Below are positions 22,026 through 33,497 of a stretch of DNA of 64,000 bases, piece by piece; within the stretch, counting starts at the first letter, position 1, and every line of letters starts with the position of its first letter. The stretch covers positions 37,821,918-37,885,917 of the forward strand of contig CM026426.1 of assembly GCA_014871385.1 (NCBI GenBank), in the 5' to 3' direction. The notes under the pieces are model-generated. The model had not been told where the DNA came from. It made no database searches and was given only the letters and a program-made list of their open reading frames with translations. Made by a program: the position numbers and the translations under genes. The DNA comes from Ceratodon purpureus. Lineage: Eukaryota > Streptophyta > Bryopsida > Pseudoditrichales > Ditrichaceae.

Positions 22026-24050
22026 GTGAAGCAGACGGATGCTTGGAAGATAAGCAAGTGCAGATTTGAAGAAAGGTGGAACTTGACAGTAAAGGCTTCA
22101 TTTAGGTGGATATGCGGTAGACAAAAGTTTTACGCGCAAGTCCAACCTTCCGAGGAGTCGGAGAAAGCATCACCAATCTCTTCCATGGTTGGGGCGCAAT
22201 CGGAAGATTTAGGAGGAAGAAGATCCACTCGGTTGCTACAGAAGAGGGGTAGGGTTTCGGTACACGATTTACCGGGTATGAATCTACTACCCCGGATCCA
22301 GACAGCTGTAGAACGAGAAGGGGACGTGATCGTGGTATCGTTGGCCGGAACCTCAGCAGCCGGAGCGGGAGTAGCTCAAGATCAGGAAGGAGAAGAAGTC
22401 CTAGCAGACGAGGTAGAAGCCGACGGGGGAGCTGAGGAGGAAGCCGAAGAAGAAGAAGAGGACGAGGAGGACAATCCGATGGCCCCCTATACCCGGCTGA
22501 AGTACAGCACATTCAAGGGAGACGGAAGTCAAGATGTAGACAAATGGCTCTGTGAGTTCGAATCCATCGCTCTGGCCTATCAGGAGGACTCGGATGCGAA
22601 AAGAAGAATATTCCAAGGGCTTCTGAAGGGAGAAGCTCTGCAATGGTACCAGGACGTTCCGGACCGTACACGTAACTACTGGACCAGTTTCGTTACCTTG
22701 TTCCGACGCACGTTCCGAGAGGCCGGAGGAGAAGCCCGTGCACTCGGAAAGTTGAGCCAGATGACGATGAGATCTACCAAGTCAGTACGGAAGTGCAGTC
22801 AAAGGGTGAAGGCGCTCATACAGAAGCTCACCACGGCCATAGCTCCGATTGTACAAGTGGAATGGTTTGTTGCCGGATTCCCGGAGGAGATGGGATTTCA
22901 GATCCGACAAACCCGACCCGCTATACTACAGGAGGCCGTCGAAGCTGCTCAAAACTATGAGAACTCCGCCCAATCGCTGCGGAAGTCTCAGAAGCATACC
23001 TAGAAGTGGAGTAAGAAGATCCGGCAGGAGAGGGAACGACGGCAAAGACACGAGTCCTCCTTGGAAGACTCCGGCTCTACCTGTAAGAGTGATTCCACTT
23101 CATCCAGTTCCAATCAGTCCGAAGAAGATTCCAGGGGGGCCTCGAAACGACGAGGTGGTTCCAGTGGAAACTCCCGGCCTAGACAAAACCGGGAGTTGAT
23201 CAAAGTGAAGGTGGAAGGTGACGATTCTCGGAAGGTAATGAAGGGAATGAAGGAGATCTAGGAATCTATTGCCGAACTCAACGTTCACCTTTCCGAGAAC
23301 CGGAAGCCGCATAAGATGATTCCTACCAGTAGAGCTAATGTGTGGTGTGCTAACTGCGGGAAACAAGGACATTATCCCCCGGAGTGTACTGAGCCTTGCC
23401 AGAAACGGATCCACTATGTCCATCCGGAAGAGGAGGTATACTACGCCTACCCGGAAGAGGAGGAGTTTCAGATGGACGAATACCAACGTGTATACCAAGT
23501 TTAGACTACGTACATGAGAGGGAAGGCACCGATCTAGATAGCTCGTCCTCCCGCGGGATATCGGATTGCACAGAACGTTCCGGGTATGCCTATGTACCAG
23601 AAGTCGACACACGGGTACTGCTTTAACTGCGGGAGTCCGGATCATTACGCTAACAATTGTCCGTTTGCAAGACAAGGACAAGGGGCGCCACGGATTCTTC
23701 CGTGCCAAAACTGTGGTGAATACTGTCACACGGCTACTCAGTGTGCCAAGCCGGCATAGCCCCGTCCGATTTTTAAACAAGTGGAGGTTCCTCCAAGGGA
23801 AATGACTGGACTTTACTATGGTCACTCAGGTGGGATAGAGAATCCAGATAAATGACGGTTCACTACGGAACTAGAGGAGGGCGCGGAAGTACCAGTACAC
23901 AGAGTAGCAACCCGTAGTTCCGCTAGAGAACGTGCCCAAGATCCAGAGCTTCTGAAGCCCCGGAAAACCAGAAGAAGAGTGAGATCTAGGAGAGTGGATT
24001 CGGATTCAGGATCCGATCCTCCCACGGTAACCCGAGCTTTACCATAAGAA
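22026..24050 (+). pseudogene. retroelement gag with three CCHC zinc knuckles
   Basis: The frame from 22026 encodes an acidic stretch (EEAEEEEEDEEDN), then the capsid-like MAPYTRLKYSTFKGDG...VDKWLCEFESIALAY...RTYWTSFVTLF-type retrotransposon gag pattern (the actual frame reads RNYWTSFVTLFRRTF). After TAG codons at 23001 and 23259 the same frame continues to three nucleocapsid knuckles: CANCGKQGHYPPEC (23340), CFNCGSPDHYANNC (23625) and CQNCGEYCHTATQC (23705). Further stops are at 23502, 23532, 23757, 23852 and 24045. Gag packages RNA into virus-like particles in the cytoplasm; this copy cannot produce it intact. Confidence 0.85.
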
Positions 24051-25284
24051 GATGATCGTCCAAGAGCGGAAAATGGGGTGGAAAGAGAGAACCTGCCGTA
24101 AGATATCAGCGAAGAAGTTTGGAAGGAGCTCTCGGATCCTCATGTTCGAAAGATCGCCTAGCCCTCTGTCAGGTTTGATGACATCCCGGTGATTATTCCT
24201 TCCGATCCAAGAGTAGATGAGTATGATATTCTTGGGGATATAAAGTCACTCAAAGCAAATGTCACGATTAGACAGTTGCTCCATGACAATGTGAATTACC
24301 AGAATGTGATCCAAGAGGCCTGGACTAAACAGAGACGCCGAGGGGTGAATATTCCGTCTGTGGCTACTAATTTCTTACAGGTTGAGGATCATAGGGCACC
24401 GGAACTTACAGTGCTAGTGGAAGGGTGCGCTATCCCAAAGGTTCCGGTAGACGGTGGATCCGGTGTAAATCTGATGCTGGAAGATACGGCCTTTGAGCTC
24501 GAATACACCTCATTTGAATCTACCGATCAGATGTTACGAATGGCGGATCAGTCTAGGGTTAAACTAGTGGGAAGACTTTCCCAAGTTCCGACCACAATCG
24601 GAGAAGTAACATACCTCTTGAATTATGTGATAATCCGAGTTAGTGCGGGCCGTCCCTTTCCGATGCTGTTAGGAAGGCCCTGGCTATACATGGCGAGAGT
24701 CCTCGTTGATTGGAGAGCCAAGGAATTCGTGCTCGGAAAGACCAACCAGCAGATTCCGTGGAAGATGGATGGATACCTCGGAGAAACCAGTGGTTCGGAT
24801 GGTTATATGTCGGATTAGTCCAATCCGGAAGAAGAGGACAGCGAGGTATTTATTTACTTTGTAAATCAGTTCTCCAAAATCACCGAGGATGACTTCCGAT
24901 TTCATAATCCCATCATCGAGCAACCCCAACCAAGACCGGATCGTGTAAAGTTTCCGGTACTGGAGGATCGCTCTCTCGGAGAGGGGAGTGTTCCACTCTC
25001 GGCCGAATGGTTCCGAAAGCGAATAGAGGAAGGGAATCTACCCGCTATGGGTCTAGATCCGGACACCCTTGTACAGGTGTGGAGCGCATGGACAGATCAT
25101 GGGGAGGAACAGGAATCGGAACGAGTCATGAACATTGTGAGACCATCCGATTATGAGAAGGTGGAAGTAGCCCCCGGAAAGACATTTCTGTTAGGACGAA
25201 GCATAAGCAAGGAGCAAAGAGGAGAGTATGTAGATCTACTAAGAGAATACCGAGATGTATTTGCTTGGTCACCATCCGATTCTT
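24051..25284 (+). pseudogene. retroelement aspartic protease and linker
   Basis: Same frame as gag. VPVDGGSGVNLM near 24445-24480 corresponds to the D-S/T-G active site, here D-G-G, followed by LGRPWLYMARVLVDW, the ILGRPfL element typical of the Athila/Tat protease. Stops at 24099, 24159 and 24816. The linker ends at YRDVFAWSPSD, the usual sequence just before reverse transcriptase, where one surplus T near 25282 shifts the frame. Replacement of the active-site Ser/Thr by Gly would itself be disabling if real. Confidence 0.8.
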
Positions 25285-26736
25285 AAGGGAATACCTCCGG
25301 AACTCGGCCAGCATCACATTGACTTGGTTGACAGATCCGTTCCGGTCAGACAACGTCAGTACAGGCTCAGTCCGAAGTATTCTCTGATGGTGAAGGAGGA
25401 GATCGATAGCCTCCTGAAAGAAGGATTCATCTATCCGGTGAATAACTCCGAGTGGGTATCACCCATAGTAGTCATTCCGAAAAAAGTTGGCTCGGATGGG
25501 AAAGTTAAGATCCGAGTTTGTCAAGATTTTCGGAAACTAAATGCGGCTACGAAGAAGGATTACTTCCCGCTACCTTTTAGAGACATTATCCTAGATCATG
25601 TGGCGGGGCAGGAGTGCTAGAGCTTTCTTGACGGATTTACCGATTACAATCATGTGTCGATCCGGGAGGAAGATCAACTGAAAACGACCTTCACCACGGA
25701 ATGGGGGACATTCGCCTTCAACAGAACGCCCTTCGGATTATGTAATGCCCCCGGAACATTCCAAAGACTGATGCTGGATATCTTTCAAGATTTCTTGAGA
25801 CATTTCTTAGAAGTCTTCATTGATGATTTCGCGGTCTTCAGTAAGTGGAAGGAACATCTACAGTACCTCCGGAAAACCTTCCAACGGTATAGAGAAACCG
25901 GGCTGAAGCTACATCCCGGAAAATGTTTTATGGGGATGATTTCCGGGATTCTTCTCGGACACATCGTAAGTAGGAACAAGTTGGAGGTCGATTCGGATAA
26001 GGTACTAGCTATCCTTATTTTAGTATATCCTACCAATGTCTGAGAAGTCCAGGGATTCCTAGGATGCGTCGGTTACTATAGGAGGTTTATTATTGCGTAT
26101 GCCATATTAGCAGCCCCATTAACGGAACTGTTGAAGAAGGAAGAAGAGTTTTTGTGAACAGAACGGAGACAACATGCATTCGAGGAGCTGAAGAGAGCCT
26201 TGACCACCGCTCCGATCCTATCGACACCGAATTGGTCGAAGGAATTCAATGTGACCATCGACGCTTCCGGGTGGTGCCTAGGGGCAATTTTGTGTTAACA
26301 GCGGGAAGATCGGAAGGAGCATCCGATCTATTACGCTAGCAGACAAATGAGCCTCGAAGAGCGGAAATACACTACCACGGAACGAGAAGCCTTGGCAGTA
26401 GTATATGCCTGCAAGAAGTTCTGACACTACCTTCTCGGATATAAAATCGTGTTCCACACGGATCATGACTCCCTGAAATACTTGGTGAACAAACCGGATC
26501 TCTCAGGGCGTATTGCAAGATGGATCTTGCTGCTTCAAGAGTTCAACTACGAGGTAGTAGTGAAACCGGGTAAAGCTAATGCCAACGCTGACTATTTGTC
26601 AAGGATGCGTGGTCCGGAGGCAGTCTCCGATATCACTGCCCCTTTTCCGGACGAGTTCCCGGAAGAAGCGGAGGTATTTCACATTTCCGGAACAAAGGAA
26701 TCCGATTATTTGGAAATTATTCATTATCTAACATAG
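25285..26736 (+). pseudogene. retroelement reverse transcriptase and RNase H
   Basis: Reverse transcriptase: PIVVIPKKVG, VCQDFRKLNAATKKDYFPLP, FNRTPFGLCNAPGTFQR and the catalytic box EVFIDDFAVFSKW near 25815. RNase H: FNVTIDASGWCLGAIL, TTTEREALAVVYACKKF and FHTDHDSLKYL (26250-26480) supply the D-E-D residues. Stops: TAG 25618, TGA 26041, TGA 26156, TAA 26296, TGA 26422, TAG 26734. Several fall where relatives have Gln, Arg or Trp, i.e. one C-to-T or G-to-A change; 25618 sits where Tyr is usual and does not fit. Confidence 0.9.
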
Positions 26737-26739
26737 CGG

Positions 26740-27480
26740 AAGTACCCGGATGGATTCACACAAGAGGAGAAGATGGTGTTCTAGAATACGGTAGCTCCTT
26801 TCACCCTGATCCAAGGAGTACTTTTCCGGATGGGACCGGATGATATACTACGGAGGTGCCTGGAGGAGTCCGAAAGAAGGCAGGTCATGAGGGCCTTACA
26901 CGCCGGACCCTCGGGGGGACATTTCGCCTCGATAACGACCATCAATCGATCAGCTGGATATTGGTGGCCTTACCTCACCCGAGATGTGAAGGAATTTTTA
27001 GGGCAGTGCGACCAGTGCCAAAGAACCGGAGCACCCTCGTTCCGTAATCACTGACCACTCACCTCCATTATTCCCTTGGTCCCATTTGAAAAATGGGGGA
27101 TAGATTTTATTGGTCCAATCAATCCGATCACTGCCCGGAAGAGGAGATATATTATCCTCGTTACGGATTATGCCACAAGATGGGTGGAAGCCCGAGCGAC
27201 GGTTAAGAACGACGCTGCAGCCGCAGCCACATTCCTCTTCGAGGAAATAATGATGAGGTTCGGACATTCATTGGAACTGGTGAGTGACCGGGGAAAACAT
27301 TTCCTAAATGACGTCATCATCAATATCACGGAACGATATCTCATCAAACACCGGAAGACGACTCCTTACAATCCGTAAGCGAATGGACTGACGGAACGAG
27401 CCAATGGCATCGTCAGAAAGATTCTAGACAAGATGGTTTCAGCTCACAAGACGGATTGGAGAATTGATTTCCTCCTTATA
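26740..27480 (+). pseudogene. retroelement integrase, truncated
   Basis: An N-terminal zinc-binding region (LHAGPSGGHFA ... CDQCQRTG) precedes the catalytic core: FEKWGIDFIGP (Asp codon at 27103), VSDRGKHF (Asp at 27286) and GLTERANG (Glu at 27394), a DD35E spacing. Stops at 26782, 27052 and 27376; the last (TAA) replaces the Gln of the usual PQANG. Similarity ends after HKTDWRIDFL at about 27475, before any C-terminal domain. Confidence 0.9.
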
Positions 27481-27499
27481 GTCATTAATTCCGGTCTAA

Positions 27500-28200
27500 G
27501 GGTAATTGTCATGGACATATGTTCGGACAGGCTTGCCAGCATTGAACATAGATTTGAGCCAAGGAAGCAGAGTGGACATGAGGAACTGGTCCCTAGGCTC
27601 CCCCGTCAATGTAATGGGATAGATTGCATAATGATAATCGTTGAGAAGATTCTTGTACCAGCTGTTGTCAATGAGCAATGTTTGGCTGTGGTCAACATGC
27701 TCAAGCTTAGTCTCAACCTTCTTAAGGTCCTTACGCATGACTTTCTTCTCTGGGTTGTTTGCGTTTGGAAACTAGACTTGGTAGTCTCGGTCTGCGTCAG
27801 CACGGTTAAGTGCTTTGCCTAAAATTTTTGACTCTTCTAAAACCAGCCTTAGAATGTTATCCACATTCTTTTTTGTGGCACAACTCCATACCACGATGTT
27901 AGCCTTTTCTGCTAACACCTCCAAGAAGTGTGCCGCGTCAGGCCTAACTGTGGTTTCTTGACCACTATAGTCGCCTCGCACTAATGGAAACCATTCAAGT
28001 CCACCACAATAGTGTACCGAGGTTGCCTTACCTTCTTGCCACCACGATCTTAGAGTCCACAAAAAATCCCTGAAAAGGATTACTCTAATTCCGCTAAGAA
28101 AACTGGTGGGAAATACCTTCTGTGGGAGTTTGCAGTTTTGCAGGATGCACATCCTGGAAGCCAGACTTCGACCGGACATCCGGGGAAAGTGTCAAGGTCT
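27500..28200 (-). pseudogene. FCP1/HAD-like domain, copy D
   Basis: Minus strand: YTIVVDLNGFH (28020-27985) is a good DLNG motif I, but a one-base shift is needed to reach RPDAAHFLEVLAEK and IVVWSCATKKNV (27940-27870). The later block 27738-27496 has QTLLIDNSWYKNLLNDYHYAIYP and ends PVRTYVHDNYP, equivalent to the C-terminus of copies A-C. The retroelement abuts its 3' end. Upstream on the same strand is a serine-rich segment (28696-28094). This is the copy with the most canonical motif I. Confidence 0.7.
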
Positions 28201-28760
28201 CCGTTCCACGAGGGCTGAAAGGCCGCAACACTGCTTCGAGGGCTTTGTTGAAGACACCAGCAATTACGTCTTTGTCCTTTGCCAAGTCGCTAGGTAGAGA
28301 AGGAAGATTGTATGGATTGTCCTGCATCCCGGCCAGCGTATCCGCGACATTTTGCTGCTGCAAATCACCTTCAGACCCTTGGGCATGACTTGAAGACGTA
28401 CATAAGTCGGCATTGATCTTTATTGTAGACGGATCAGTTGATGGAAGATGAACTCGCGAAGAAGATGTAATGCTGAAGGGAGGTGTAGACATGACAGCCT
28501 CTACCGCTAGCGGCATTTCAACATCTTTTCTATGCACCAGATTTGCCATGGAAACTTTTCTATGCACTTGAAATAATACCCCCTTGGTATTTCTCTTGAG
28601 CTGGACTAGTGGAAGAGTAAATTCCGCGTTCATTTTGGGAAAGTGCCTTTGGAGGGGGGGACTCCGGCGTGAAAGCGGATTTTGGAATGCATACACCTAA
28701 AGATGGCGGGTTGTTTAGGGGGTTAACCTGCAAAGCGATCCGAAACGGAAATAAATACAC
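28094..28760 (-). CDS. Ser/Pro-rich N-terminal region upstream of FCP1-like copy D
   Basis: Overlapping minus-strand frames (28760-28560 and 28696-28094) are rich in Ser, Pro and Thr, with stretches such as PSTDPSTIKINADL and AGVFNKALEAVLRPF. No domain is visible. Position suggests the disordered N-terminal exon(s) of the copy D gene. The overlap of two open frames leaves the true frame of the first 100 bp uncertain. Confidence 0.4.
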
Positions 28761-28989
28761 GATAAGTTGAACAATGACACATTGTATGGTTTTTTTAGCA
28801 ATAGTGATATTGATATAGTTAGTATTCTACCATCTCTCAAAGACGACATCAGATTACTCTACTCAAGTCGAGAACTGCATCATACTTCAATATTTTTATA
28901 AAGCTTCTCTTTGTCATCGTGGTTTAGAAGTCCGCCGGGACTTTGGGAGCCTAGACGACCAGAAGTTCAAAGACCACATCAGATTACTC

Positions 28990-29393
28990 TACTCTACGAC
29001 TAGAAGGTACAGTTTCTTGCGAGCACCTCCTCTACGAAGTTGCTCACCCTCCTCTTCTTCCCGCCGTTCAACATGTTCATCCTCTTCTTCACGCCCATTA
29101 AGATCCCTTCCTCCTCTACCCGCGCTTCATCATCCTCCTCCAAATCGTCATCCTGGACGACATCCTCCTCACCCGGAGAGCCCGCTTCATCGTCGGAAAC
29201 GTCAATCACGGGTTTTTTCCCAGGGTTGGCACCCCTCTTCAATTTCTCCCTCATTGTTAGAGGAGCCATAGCAAGTACAGTTATGGCGAGGGTTCTCAAA
29301 CTTTTGAGAATATCACTCGCCGTTTTCGTCGCTTTCTCCATTTCATTCTGGTTGAACATGATTTCGAGGACTTCCGCGCCTCTTGTCTGTAAC
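28990..29393 (-). CDS. last recognised exon of the ParB-like gene
   Basis: A TTTTGGTTGTTACAG acceptor at about 29394 precedes a frame beginning TRGAEVLEIMFNQNEMEKATKTASDIL, then a long acidic stretch (DDEAGSPGEEDVVQDDDLEED) and a basic end GGKKRRVSN. No catalytic domain. It is separated from the next coding block by an intron-like interval containing four palindrome-B copies. It probably forms the C-terminus of the 29.0-32.9 kb gene. Confidence 0.45.
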
Positions 29394-29497
29394 AACCAAA
29401 AGTAAGGTAGAAGAGTAAATACGAGAAACCAGTAGGTGATAATATTATGACAATTATTGGAATAAAACATTGAAAGCAGAAAGGATGTAGGGAACGA

Positions 29498-29742
29498 GAT
29501 CGTAGGATCCTACGATCCTCGTACTGCTCAATGTGAAACGCCACTTAACTTAGAGATCGTAGGATCCTACGATAATTTGAACGCTAACTTCAATCTGTAA
29601 TTTGCTTTAATCACTAAAAGTACTTATCGTTGTGGGATCCTACGATCGCAACTAGGTAGGTGATAATGTAACTATAATAAATAAAGGAAAATATGACAAG
29701 CAAAACTGGTTGCAGGGAGTGAGATCGTAGGATCCTACGATC
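29498..29742. repeat. palindrome-B cluster, four copies
   Basis: GATCGTAGGATCCTACGATC is perfect at 29498-29517 and 29723-29742, one base off at 29555-29574, and degenerate near 29626-29648. The sequences between copies recur at 31080-31340 and 955-1090, partly inverted. The cluster lies in a likely intron of the ParB-like gene. Confidence 0.9.
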
Positions 29743-29748
29743 CTCGTA

Positions 29749-30292
29749 CTAGGCCAATCCAAGTGATCGATGGACCGCCCCCAATGTTGACCAGAACATT
29801 GTTAGGTGATCCCAAGGTGCCAAGAATGTGTGTAACTGCTCTGATGTTGAAGTTGGCATAACCATCTTGTGCCCATTGTGTTGGGGGATCCTTGAAATCA
29901 GCTCCAGACACAATCTAGTAAAATGGCATATCTGTACCGTAAGCTGCTTGGAAGCATATAGAATGAACTGTGTTTTGATCAAATTCATTTCCAAACAGAA
30001 AATTAAAGTATTAGGGGAGTGTAGGTTCAAGGGTTGTTGGGGTGACAAAGCCATCCTTTCCCTATGAAATATACAGAGTGGTGGTATGCAACCATGGCCA
30101 AACTTGTGCTACCCGGGAGCCTCTCTTCTCTATAGCATTGGCAACTTCAACCATTCCTGCCCGATCTGTGATGAAGACCCCCGAATAAGTGCCCTCTTGA
30201 ACTGCGCATGATCGTCGAACTCCATTGCCCGAAGAGTACACAACACCCGATCCATGTTCAAGAAGTCGGGCTTCCTTGTTGGATGGATTCAA
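29749..30292 (-). pseudogene. middle blocks of the ParB-like gene
   Basis: Minus-strand frames 30292-30062 (LLEHGSGVVYSSGNGVRRSCAVQ) and 30054-29749 carry no domain I recognise. They are adjacent and offset in frame, so an intron or small indel separates them. Assigned to the gene by strand and position only. Confidence 0.35.
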
Positions 30293-30338
30293 TGCCGCAG
30301 ACCGCCTTCAAAAAAACGCTCTCCATTAGGATCCTTGC

Positions 30339-30948
30339 TTAGCTTCTCGTACAAGTGTCTATGGTGGCCTTAGTGACTCTGTACTTCCTTGCAGCAATAT
30401 CATACTCCGCATGAGTGTACAAATTTTCTTGCATTGTCTTACACCTCAAAGCCTTCTTCTTGAAGTTGTGCATGAACTTGTTCTTAATGAGGCTGTGCCT
30501 CTTCTCCAAATGACACGCCTCATTGAGGCCCATAAGAACGGATTGTTTCTTGGTGGACTTCCTGGACTTCACAGACACCTTCTTTTGTAACACTAGCTTC
30601 GTAACCTTTATGATGTCAACATCTCGCATGGAATAAAGCGGCATTAAGTTAGTCTGCTTGAGTGCTCGCACTTGATATCTCTTCTGCTTCATGCGCTCCT
30701 TCTTACTACTTCCTATTCCTCCGTCCCTGTCGTTGTTATCGTCCTCATCCACACCTGTGACGAAGGTGGAATACTATGCAAACGCATCAGGAAGCAAACC
30801 ATTTATCCAATTGTCTTAAATACCACACCACTTTCTATAAATCTGCTCATCTACAAAGAGCAGAGGATATTTTGGTATGCCAGTGTTGCCATCTTCAATA
30901 AGCTTGAAGTCGGAGTTGGAGATCAAAGCGGGCAGCTTATCGGACCAA
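30339..30948 (-). CDS. ParB-like gene, exons 3' of the palindrome-rich intron
   Basis: A minus-strand exon begins near 30948 after a CACGCACAG acceptor: WSDKLPALISNSDFKLIED, then IPKYPLLFVDEQIYRKWCGI. It is repeated as a diverged copy at 37550-37740. Further downstream (30752-30339) a Lys/Arg-rich frame (KKERMKQKRYQVRALKQ, KSRKSTKKQSVLMGL) follows. The plus-strand frame across 30672-30968 is only the complement of this exon. Confidence 0.5.
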
Positions 30949-31409
30949 CTGTGCGTGCATTCAAATAATCATTTAGAACAACAAAATGTAAAGACTAAAT
31001 AAAATTGTGTAGTTGGAATTGTAGGGTCCTACGGTAATTACATACAGTGATTAAAGTAAATTACATATCAAAATGAGCGTTCAAATTATCGTAGGATCCT
31101 ACGATCTCTCAATGAACCCCGCTCTTCAATCTTAATGCATTGAAGATCGTAGGATCCTACGACCTCCAAGTTCAGTGGCGTTTCATAATGAGCAGTACGA
31201 GCATAATAACATCCTACAATCTCAAAGAGCCCTGAATCTAAGAGTAAAGCTCTTCACGAGATTGTAGGATCCTACAATCCTCGGAATGCTTGTTGGAAAC
31301 AAACACTGCTGAACTCAGAGATCGTAGGATCCTACGATCCAGAAGAACGTGAAAGATACATTTAACATCTCAGAATCATTAACAAAACTGTAATGCAATG
31401 TTGGCATAC
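30949..31409 (-). other. palindrome-rich intron of the ParB-like gene
   Basis: Donor GTATGCCAAC at 31409 and acceptor near 30949 define about 460 bp. It contains five palindrome-B copies: 31017-31037 (GTAGGGTCCTAC core), 31087-31106, 31145-31164, 31260-31279 (GATTGTAGGATCCTACAATC, perfect with both arms changed together) and 31320-31339. Spacing is 40-115 bp. Confidence 0.7.
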
Positions 31410-32759
31410 CTTGAATGCGTTTGAGTGCCCAAGACCCCTTAATGATGGTGCTGACGATCCAGCCTCTCCCTAACTTCTGCGGGCAATTCCTAGAAGAGTT
31501 AGGTAGTTCCCCTGTGATCGCACACCGGCAAGGTCTTGGTTCAGGACCCGGGAATTGTAAGTGAGTAGATTCCACTCCTCTCTTTTGGCCCATACCACAG
31601 TGACAATAAAACTTCGTGCATCTCTCCTATCCTCCTCACTTAGTCCACCCTCGGCAATGAAGGCTTTGTGTGCGGCAACACAGTGTTGCCCGCCAATAAT
31701 GATGAATTGCGTTCTCTCATTAATATCACTCCGGGTCGGTTTGCGATCAAAATACTCGTAAGACTCGGTAGGCACAAAATTAAAGTCCTCCTTGCAAATT
31801 AGCGGTTTGCACTTGACTGGCATCACGTAGAGGTGCTGGAGTGACGGCTGAAACGGCAGGAGTTTCTAGTCCATCAGCTGATTCTCTCGTTTATGCTCCA
31901 AATTGCGATACACAATGCTACCCGCTGGAGCTCGGTGGAGTTTGTCAATGTCGACTAGCAAGTCGTCCTGACTTCGTTCAACCTTTTTGATGGGCCGCTT
32001 CCCAAAGATGTGAAGTTTGGTGAACTCCTTCTCGTAAAGAGCCCTCACTTGCTGCAGCTCCTTTGTTGATTATCCCGCCACTGTCTTGCTCGTCATGTTG
32101 ACCACCTTTGCGAGGGTCATCTCATCAACCTTGGAGTCAGACTTCTTGCGTTGAGATGGTTTCTTCACTAAAGGCTCATCTACTACTCTAAGAGAAGAAC
32201 CCCTCTTCTTTTTCATGGGTGAGGGCGGAACTTTCTTCTTACGCTCCCTATTGTATTTATCATGATTTGCCTTCAGCTTTGTCCAACATTGCAGAATCCT
32301 CTGAACTGGTAAATGAATCTTTGAGATCACAAAGCCATGGTCTTTCACAAATTCATTAAGCTTCGGTATCAGAGCGTCCTTCGCAACAACCAGGGCGTAT
32401 GTGCGGCTAAGGTTTACACTCGCAACATACTCCAAAATTACTAATACAATTTTACTATCGTCAAGTTTGGCCATTTCCAGTACCCCCAATTTATTTGTGG
32501 ATAGCTTAAAAGAGGGTCCCGCAAATGCGCTGTCATCCGTGGTTGCCGTCACTGGCGCAATCAGAACTCGCTCTGTCTCGGGTTTGACATGCCAATAAAG
32601 GCCCCACTTGGCAATTCTATCAGCAAGAAACCACGCAGTATGTTCAGAGTCGATGTTGATAGGCACGGCAGTAGTGAGCAACGCATAGGAAACCGCATCC
32701 GCCAAAGCCATTGGTTGACAGTCGGGGTTAAGCATATCGACATCTTGTAAGTTAGACCT
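31410..32759 (-). pseudogene. ParB-like family protein, main exon
   Basis: One minus-strand frame from 32759 (after a TTTGGACAG acceptor) to about 31470, with TAA at 32070 and TAG at 31866, each one C-to-T step from Gln. N-terminal domain: AWFLADRIAKWGLYWHV...KLDDSKIVLVILEY, homologous to 47060-47370. Then a basic linker (SPMKKKRGSSLRVV), and a C-terminal part with YFDRKPTRSDINERTQFIII followed by IIGGQHCVAAHKAF. The GGQH..AAH motif resembles the ParB/sulfiredoxin-like G.HR..A box, but the Arg is Cys; the assignment is tentative. Bacterial ParB-like domains bind or cut DNA; no role is inferred here. Confidence 0.55.
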
Positions 32760-32805
32760 GTCCAAACAAAACAAAATTATTAGATCTTGTTCATTCCTCA
32801 TTTGA

Positions 32806-32826
32806 GATCGTAGAATACCTACGATC
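32806..32826. repeat. palindrome-B copy (degenerate)
   Basis: GATCGTAGAATACCTACGATC, about 45 bp upstream of the main-exon acceptor of the ParB-like gene, within an intron or 5' region. Confidence 0.75.
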
Positions 32827-33350
32827 CCAGTTGGCTCGGGACATTGTGGCTGGATGTCCAAAAGAATGAATAATCATCTAGTACAACTTCCATACAAATT
32901 TAGTGTTAGGGGCGTCTTATATGCTTTGTAAAGTTTTGTTCCATTCCCTTCAAGGACGCATGTACTACCGAGGATGTAGTTCTCGTAGTGAAGGTGAAAA
33001 TACCGGTGAACAAGGTGGGCTTCAGTTATTGAAGCACTGAACTGTGAGCGATTCACTGGCTACGTCAATATTTTTATTGACTTGCACACTTTGTAAAATT
33101 TCTTATCTACATAAAATTGTAGGATTTACCTCAACATTCTATCCACAGGTTACGTGAACAATATTTTGTTCACTACGAGGAGAGTGCAAATTGTAATATG
33201 ATTGTAGGATCAGACCACAAACATTGAGGGGGGCTGCGTTATAACCCCCAATTTTACATTAGTTCTGCCGTCAGGCAGTGTGATGCATAGGAGCGATGGT
33301 CTAGACGTGAACTAGGGACCTTCCGGATATGGATGAATCCAATTATCCAC

Positions 33351-33454
33351 ATCGTAGGATCCTATGATGCCCATGGATAAATTAGGGCGCCGATTTTGGT
33401 TTCCATGCTTTTGCAATCATTGTTTTTATTTTGGGATCGTAGGATCCTACGATC
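33351..33454. repeat. two palindrome-B copies at the 5' end of FCP1-like copy E
   Basis: A degenerate copy at 33351-33369 and a perfect GATCGTAGGATCCTACGATC at 33435-33454, shortly before the acceptor (TATGTCCACAG, ending 33497) of the copy E exon. Confidence 0.85.
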
Positions 33455-33497
33455 CATTATGTTGGTTATAATATCTGGCGGTGCTTTATGTCCACAG

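Larger units (their letters stand above)
18339..27499 (+). mobile_element. Ty3/gypsy retrotransposon, Athila/Tat-like, 3'-truncated
   Basis: Order: candidate 5' end TGTGGGATCC (18339), TATA box, an extra ORF (18854-21061), a tRNA-Asp-like primer binding site (21997), gag with three CCHC knuckles, aspartic protease, reverse transcriptase, RNase H and DD35E integrase. The sequence stops within integrase at about 27480-27499; the integrase C-terminus and 3' LTR are missing. A GGGTAA hexamer abuts both ends (18333-18338, 27500-27505), a possible target duplication. One continuous gag-pro frame is followed by pol one frame away after a single extra T near 25282. About twenty in-frame stops show that the copy is dead. 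Confidence 0.85.

Noticed and set aside
22102..22512. Minus-strand ORF opposite the gag acidic region
   Set aside because: Shadow of the GAA/GAG-rich acidic stretch in gag; Leu/Pro-rich translation.
18854..27480. Reassigned genetic code with TAA/TAG read as Gln
   Set aside because: TGA also occurs at Arg and Trp positions and one TAG at a Tyr position; deamination of C explains nearly all. Kept as a testable alternative in the findings.
30672..30968. Plus-strand ORF, also seen at 37549-37731
   Set aside because: It is the complement of the minus-strand ParB-like exon, whose frame is better conserved between the two copies.
29498..31339. Palindromic repeats separated by 40-115 bp spacers, superficially CRISPR-like
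   Set aside because: Spacing is irregular, the spacers themselves recur between loci, the host is clearly eukaryotic and no cas-like gene exists.
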